Positions 58,756 through 64,000 of a DNA stretch of 64,000 bases are shown here, piece after piece. Each line of letters opens with the position of its first letter. Positions within the stretch are counted from its first letter, which is position 1. The position numbers were made by a program, and so were the translations under genes. The DNA lies in NCBI RefSeq assembly GCF_014633365.1, contig NC_068350.1, positions 9,339,922 through 9,403,921 of the forward strand, read 5' to 3'. The stretch is from Diospyros lotus. Taxonomy: Eukaryota; Streptophyta; Magnoliopsida; Ericales; Ebenaceae. The notes below the pieces were generated by a model. It saw nothing but the letters and a program-made list of their open reading frames with translations, made no database searches and was not told the origin of the DNA.

Positions 58756-61447
58756 ATGAGTGACATAGGTATGTTTGATTTTTTTCATTAGATTTTAATA
58801 TGAAGGAAACCAACAATAATATATGTAACATTATATTCTGATATAATTTTTTTTTTTTTAAGAAGGAAATCATATTGTGCTTGCAGAATCATTTGAAGAT
58901 AATGAGGAAACTTTCGTTAATAATGAGGAAATTACCAAAGATAATGAGTGTCCTGCATCAGAAGAAGAGAGTAATGTTGTCCCTAAGGTTGGAATGAAAT
59001 TCAATGAGGAGAAAGACATTTTTGAATTTTACAAAAGATATGCTTATCATGTGGGTTTTCCCGTTAAGAGAAGGAGTTCGAGGAAGGGTGAGGACGGTGT
59101 TCTAAGGTATGTGGGATATGCATGTAGTCGAGAAGGCAAAAGAAATATTAAAACTAGCACCTCTCTGAATCCTCAACCAACTATTCAGTTAGGGTGTAAA
59201 GCTAGGATAGCAGCATGTTCAGACGTTTTAGGAACATGGCGAATTACCATTGTCCATCTTGAGCATAACCATAAAACAAGTCCAACCAAATCTAGGTTAT
59301 ATCGATGCAACAGACAATTAAGTGAACATGTGAAGCGACAGCTTGAAGTTAATGATATAGCTGGAATTCCATTACATAAAAGTTATAACTCAGCTGTTGT
59401 TGAAGCTGGTGGATATGAGAACCTGACGTTTGTGGAAAAGGATTGTAGAAATTACATTGATCAGGTTAGGAGGTTAAGACTTGGGGAAGGAGATGCTGCT
59501 GCTATTCAAGCTTATTTTTCCAAGATGCAAGCCTTTTCTCCGAGTTTTTACTTTAGTGTAGATTTGGATGAAGATGGCAGATTGAAGAACGTCTTTTGGG
59601 CCGATAATAGGTGTAGACAATCATTTAAGGAATTCGGCGATGTTGTTACATTTGACACCACATACTTGACAAATAGGTACGACATGCCGTTTGCTCCATT
59701 CGTTGGTGTAAATCACCATGGACAGTCGATACTTCTTGGATGTGGTATTATTTCCAACGAGGACACTAGGACTTTTGTGTGGTTGTTTAGGACATGGCTT
59801 GAGTGTATGGAGGATCAAGCGCCTGCAGGAATAATTACTGATCAAGATAGGGCCATGCAAAATGCTATTGAGATAGTCTTCCCTAACACAAAGCATAGAT
59901 GGTGTTTGTGGCATATATTAAAGAAGTTACCTGAAAAATTTGGTAACCATAGTTGTAAGGCATATATTCTTTCAGGCGTACATGAGGTGGTGTATGAATC
60001 ACAGAGTCCTGAAGAATTCGAGGAGGCCTGGAATTCAATGATTGAGAAATATGCACTACATGACAATGATTGGTTGTCTGGACTTTACAAAGAAAGAGGT
60101 CGATGGGTCCCATGTTTCGTGAAAACCAGTTTTTGGGCAGGGATGTCAACAACGCAGCGTAGTGAGGGTATGAACGCATTCTTTGATGGATATGTACACT
60201 CGAAAACCTCATTGAAGCAATTTGTTGAACAATATGAGCGGGCAATGAGGTGTAAAGTTGAAAAGGAGTTTCAGGCCGACGTAAGGTCTTTTTCTCAGAT
60301 GGTCCCATGTGTATCGAGGTTGGGCATTGAGAAACAATTTCAAGAAGTGTACACAATTGCAAAATTCAAGGAGTTTCAAGAAGAGTTAACTGGGAAGATT
60401 TATTGCTCGATTGTGTCTACCGAAGAAGGACCACTTCGTACGAGGTATGAGATGCGAGAAGATATAATAATTGATGACAGAGTAAAGGAAAAAAAAATTT
60501 CAATTTTTTTTGAGAAAGATAGCTGTGATATTGTTTGCAGCTGTCACATGTTCGAGTTTAAGGGAATAATTTGTAGACATGCTGGCACAATATTGATCCA
60601 AAATGGTGTCAGATCAATACCTGAGAGATATATCTTACGGCGATGGAGGAGAGATGTCAGTAGATCCTACATGAGGGTAAAGATCAATTACAATGGTTGG
60701 ATTAGTACGCCTAGCCAATTAAGATACGATCAACTGTGCAGTGCGTTTGCTAAGGTAGCAGACAAGGTAGCAGACGACGAAGAGCGAACCCGAGCAACTA
60801 TGGAGTGGATCCAATCTCAATTGAATGCATCAAGCCCATCCAATACAAATCCAAGCTATGGTAGTAATATATATGCTGAACACAGTGTGCAAGAACAAGT
60901 TCAGAGTTGTGGAGAGATAGCAATAGGTTCAAGCATGCAAATAATGGATCCGATATGCTCCCAAAGAAAGGGAGCCCCTAGAAAGCTTCGCAAGAAGGGC
61001 CCATTGGAAACACGTACAAAGAAAGCTAAGGTATGTGTTTTATGTATTTTTAATTGCTTTAGAGCAAGATGTTGTGCTTGAATTCCCAATTGTAATGAAA
61101 ATTATTTTTGTTTGATGTCTAGGTGGGATCCTCAAAATCAAACAAAGGCAATACCCCAATTCAAAACATTGTCGAAGATGCTCAAGTATTCAATCAAGCT
61201 TTTTCACAAGATGCACAATATCAGGCGCTTCCACCTTTTAACCACTCACAACAATTGATGGTAAGTAGTGTATAAAATTTGGGTAAAAAAATTATCACAT
61301 TGTCTTTTGGGTTGATATACATACATCTTTTTACAGCTAGTTTCTTGGAATGCTGCTCACGGAGTGCCTATGGTGCCTACCTCTCGCACAGCCTATCCAA
61401 TGTACCCGCCCCATCTACAGCCCAATGACAATCCACCAGAAATTTGA
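58756..61447 (+). CDS. FAR1-type MULE transposase (4 exons)
   Basis: Exons 58756-58768, 58863-61030, 61123-61260 and 61337-61447 give about 809 residues. Introns start GTATGT, GTATGT and GTAAGT and end AAG, TAG and CAG. The ATG in the 13-base first exon was chosen because the large open frame itself has no ATG near its 5' end and upstream splicing gives MSDIEGNHIVLAESF. Domains: FAR1 zinc finger about residues 59-141 (C92, C116, H139, H141), MULE DDE transposase with VVTFDTTYL (D269), IITDQD (D331/D333) and RSEGMN (E439), CLWH helix, and a SWIM finger CSCHMFEFKGIICRH (C563, C565, C575, H577). It would bind the element's ends and move it by cut and paste. The proline-rich C-terminal exons carry no domain I know. 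No internal stop or missing key residue is seen. Confidence 0.93.
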
Positions 61448-62184
61448 GATCATTGTATGTCCCTAAAACTATGTTGAGATGATTGGTTTTTGTTTTTCTC
61501 TCATTTTTGTTTTTACAGCAATAACCATCTCCAAACATTAGCTTGATGTAGAATTAATGCTTGTATATTCTCACCCATTAGTTAGCTTGAACTAACGTTA
61601 GGTTCACTTTTAATTTCTTTTATTGTTAGGCTTACATTGAAGCTGCTGGCAGGTATCCCTTTCTTGTTTCTTTGAGCAGATATTATGACTAGTGTCCCAA
61701 ATGCCTCATACTAAGATATTAGTGACAATTTTGTTGGAGATAATAATGCCTTGTAATTGAAATAATATATTGTCGCATGACAGAAATAATGCCTCATAAT
61801 GTTTCTCTTGCTCCAGCTATTATGATGCCAATTTGGAGTTGATTCCTTTTTGCTTCTCTGCATGGTTCATTATAATTCTCTAACACATTTTCTTGTATTT
61901 TTGTTGAAGCAGGAGACTTTTGTATGATTCAAGAGTTCTGATTCAAGACGCTGTACGAGGAAATGAATTATTGTACTCCGGACGTAAACTAGTTTAAGTG
62001 AATTCGTGGTTTTGTGTAATGAATTTAATTTGTGGCTGCTTTTGAATTCGTGGATGTAATGAACTTTTTTTTACCCACTCCATCTATATTATTAGATAGT
62101 ATTTTGGATACGTAAGAGAGAGCGAGCGAGCGAGAGATCGAAACAGAGAGTAAAAGATCGCGACCTAAACCCTAAATCAGAGAG

Positions 62185-62470
62185 ATAGAGAGATCCGTCG
62201 GCAATGGGGGAACAACCCGTGATGGTGAGGACGGAGAGCGAGTGAGCGAAAGAGAGAGACAGAGTCGTCGGCAATGGGGGGTGAGGACGGATGGGGAGCG
62301 AACGAGAGAGAGAGAGAGACAGACAGACAGAGTCGTCTAAAATGGGGGTGAGGACGAAGAGGGAGAGAACGAGAGAGACAGAGACAGAGACAGAGACAGA
62401 GAGAGAGTCGTCGGCAATCGGGGTGAGGATGGAGAGGGAGCGAACGAGAGAGAGAGAGAGTAAGACAGAG
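62185..62470. repeat. Purine-rich minisatellite inside the MULE right end
   Basis: Four to five diverged units of about 60-75 bases are built from GTCGTCGGCAATGGGG, GTGAGGACGGAGAGGGAGCG and GA-rich runs. Short open frames over it on both strands are low-complexity Arg/Glu or Ser/Leu strings and were not annotated as genes. Confidence 0.85.
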
Positions 62471-62575
62471 CGACCAAAACCCTAATTTTTTTCATTGAGT
62501 GAGGATAGAGGATGAAGATTAACTCAAAATTGAAACCCAATTTATCGCGATATTTTTTGTCTCAAAATATCGCGA

Positions 62576-62629
62576 TTACTCAGGTTTGTCAAGCCGTGCG
62601 TCCAACAGTTCGTCCGTATAGCATTGTCC
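62576..62629 (-). repeat. MULE right terminal inverted repeat
   Basis: It is the reverse complement of the left repeat and ends CGTATAGCATTGTCC. One internal difference was seen (CAACAG here against CAACCG as the complement of the left end). Confidence 0.93.
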
Positions 62630-62638
62630 TTATAACTT

Positions 62639-62949
62639 TGGGAGGCAATCTATTGGCGATAAAATCAAACCTGATCCTAACATCACATCGGCACTCAAGG
62701 AAACAAGATTGCTTAGTCAAAATAGAGGAGGTTGCAACTGATATTTCAGCGCAACGGTAGCGTAGTGATATTGTTTTTATTTTAAAATAGCTTATGTATA
62801 GGAGGAATTTATGGAGAGTTTGTATATAAATATTGTTTGTTGTATACACTTTAGATCACCTTAAATGAAAATATGTTATTCATCGTTTCTCTTTTCTAGT
62901 AAATTTTCATATGCTATCAGAGCCATTAAGACTCACGTCTAACCGATCT
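62639..62949 (+). other. MULE flank with a primer-binding-site-like word
   Basis: The sequence resumes the target locus after the MULE. CTATCAGAGCCATTAAG near 62,915 resembles a copia primer-binding site (TATCAGAGCC), so 62,760-62,910 may be the end of an old LTR. There is no second end to confirm it. Confidence 0.35.
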
Positions 62950-64000
62950 TGTAATACCCCATGTTTGTATGAGCTTGTCACGTAATTTCGATGATTTTAA
63001 AATACTAAAAAATTAGTTTGATAGTAGTTATAAGTACCGAATCAACTACAGGGAGTATCTCGGAATGAAATTGTCTAAGAAAAATGACATGGTCTCGACA
63101 AGCGTTTTGAGATAGAATTTATGGTATCGAAAGAAATTGCATCAGGAACGATTTTCGGTACAGCTAAAATATAACTGCCATTTAGGTTGAAAAATCGAAT
63201 CGTTGTAGGAGGCTCCCGAAAAATCAACGGAACCTTAGGGGGGTCTGGTTTTGTGTAACAAGCAACCCTTCAGTGGTTTCAGGATGAAACGATAGCTCGG
63301 TAAAGACACTGGGGCGAAATCATCAATATCGAGTAAAATTTAAGTTATTAATTTTGTGTTTTTAATATTATAATGTAAATTAATTCAATGTTTGAGGGTA
63401 TAATTGTAATCAAAGAATTGTTCTAGTGAAATAAAAATAAAATTTGAGATTAAATGTGTAAATGTTTTTATAATATATTGTAATATATAGGTATATATAA
63501 TATATATATGTATACGTGTCTATATTCATGGGCGTGAAGCAGTGGCTACAAAATTGAGTAGATTGGAGGCCAAGTAGTAAGCCAAATTGAAAAAAAAATA
63601 AAATTGCAATTGGAGAGTGAGCGGCAGAATCAGAGCAGTAAATCTGGGATAGGTAAGGAGCAATATTTGGTATTAAATGTGATGTGTGTGCGTGTACGTG
63701 GATGCCATGCCTTTGCAAATCTGTGGCAGCAAATGGAGTATTTTGCACGCCAAGGGGGATGGGCAATGCAGTGGGGGCGGTGGAGGTTGCCTATAAATAA
63801 GCAGGGAATTTGGCCAATTGAGAAGCAGCAATGGAGATCGACAGAAAGAGAGAGAGAGCTTGGGCCGAAGTCGGCCATGGCAGCGCTGCTGGAGGGTGGC
63901 AGCAACCAGCAAGCTGACGCGAAGCAGAGCTTCCAGCAAGCTCGGGCGGCTAGCGAAGGGAGTACCAGTGCACGGTGGCTCGAGATGGTGCTTGGAGGCA
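62950..64000. repeat. Start of a gypsy-type LTR, continuing off window
   Basis: It begins TGTAATACCCCATG, a typical plant gypsy LTR start, and includes a CCTATAAATAAGC TATA-like site near 63,790. The partner LTR or internal region would lie beyond the window. Minus-strand open frames at 63.4-63.9 kb are taken as chance. Confidence 0.5.

Larger units (their letters stand above)
57624..62629 (+). mobile_element. Mutator-like element (FAR1-type MULE), complete
   Basis: This is a 5,006-bp element with 54-bp terminal inverted repeats differing at one position. It is flanked by a perfect 9-bp duplication TTATAACTT (57,615-57,623 and 62,630-62,638), the size typical of Mutator-like elements. It carries one spliced transposase gene with all motifs intact. 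Subterminal sequence includes further inverted words (TGATTTAGGGTTTA at about 57,768, its complement near 62,165) and a purine-rich minisatellite near the right end. Plant FRS host genes derive from such elements but lack TIRs and target repeats; here both are present, so this is a transposon. Confidence 0.95.

Noticed and set aside
59621..60362. Several minus-strand open frames opposite the MULE transposase
   Set aside because: They are shadows of the conserved plus-strand transposase frame and have no motif of their own.
58756..61447. Host FAR1/FRS transcription factor gene
   Set aside because: Inverted terminal repeats and a 9-bp target duplication enclose it, so it is a transposase in its element.
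62092..62540. Arg/Glu-rich and Ser/Leu-rich frames near the MULE right end
   Set aside because: They are low-complexity translations of the GA-rich minisatellite, without domain or splice support.
63410..63939. Minus-strand frames of 88-118 codons at the right edge
   Set aside because: They lie in LTR sequence and overlap each other in different frames with low-complexity translations.

Overview
The window is nuclear DNA of a flowering plant, probably a eudicot. The evidence is spliced genes with canonical plant introns, dense nested Ty1-copia and Ty3-gypsy-type retrotransposon remains, RTE- and L1-like LINE fragments, a hAT MITE, a CACTA end and a Mutator-like transposon. No species can be named from the sequence alone. 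No rRNA, tRNA or CRISPR feature was recognised.

Left half (1-34,150). One host gene dominates: a minus-strand orthologue of PRT6, the Arg/N-degron E3 ubiquitin ligase. Eight coding exons can be chained in phase from an ATG at 34,150 down to 3,108. They encode about 1,445 residues, including the UBR box (residues about 108-180) and a split RING (about 1,198-1,435). The remaining C-terminal third must lie left of the window. The exons look intact, while the introns have been swollen by transposons. Intron 1 (about 15.4 kb) holds an antisense-nested pair of copia elements: C2 on the minus strand (about 20,413-33,532) and C1 on the plus strand (22,676-28,690), C1 sitting inside the reverse transcriptase region of C2. 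Two further solo LTRs and a hAT MITE also interrupt C2. Intron 2 holds an RTE-like LINE with a TTG-tailed insertion in it, a TRIM-like miniature element and a 235-bp tandem duplication. Intron 4 holds a second, older RTE-like copy inside a diverged 340-bp tandem repeat. The leftmost 2 kb is the 5' end of another LTR retrotransposon plus an LTR-like segment.

Middle (34,150-57,600). This is intergenic and made almost entirely of transposon debris. A block of about 2 kb, containing a copia LTR, its primer-binding site, its leader and flanking DNA, is present twice in direct orientation (36,026-38,030 and 42,693-44,703). A CACTA end interrupts the first copy. A decayed copia element, C3, runs from about 43.8 to 56.4 kb and is split by several insertions. 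Among them are three solo LTRs of 1.7-2.4 kb with recognisable target-site duplications. Another solo LTR lies inside a gypsy-type LTR at 38.7-41.3 kb. Two LTRs carry an array built on the palindrome GTCGAC, and a 21-bp minisatellite lies at 42.2-42.6 kb.

Right end (57,600-64,000). A structurally complete Mutator-like element of the FAR1 type lies at 57,624-62,629. It has 54-bp terminal inverted repeats, a perfect 9-bp target-site duplication and a four-exon transposase gene of about 809 residues with intact FAR1 zinc finger, DDE and SWIM motifs. It is the most likely still-functional mobile element here. The window ends inside a gypsy-type LTR.
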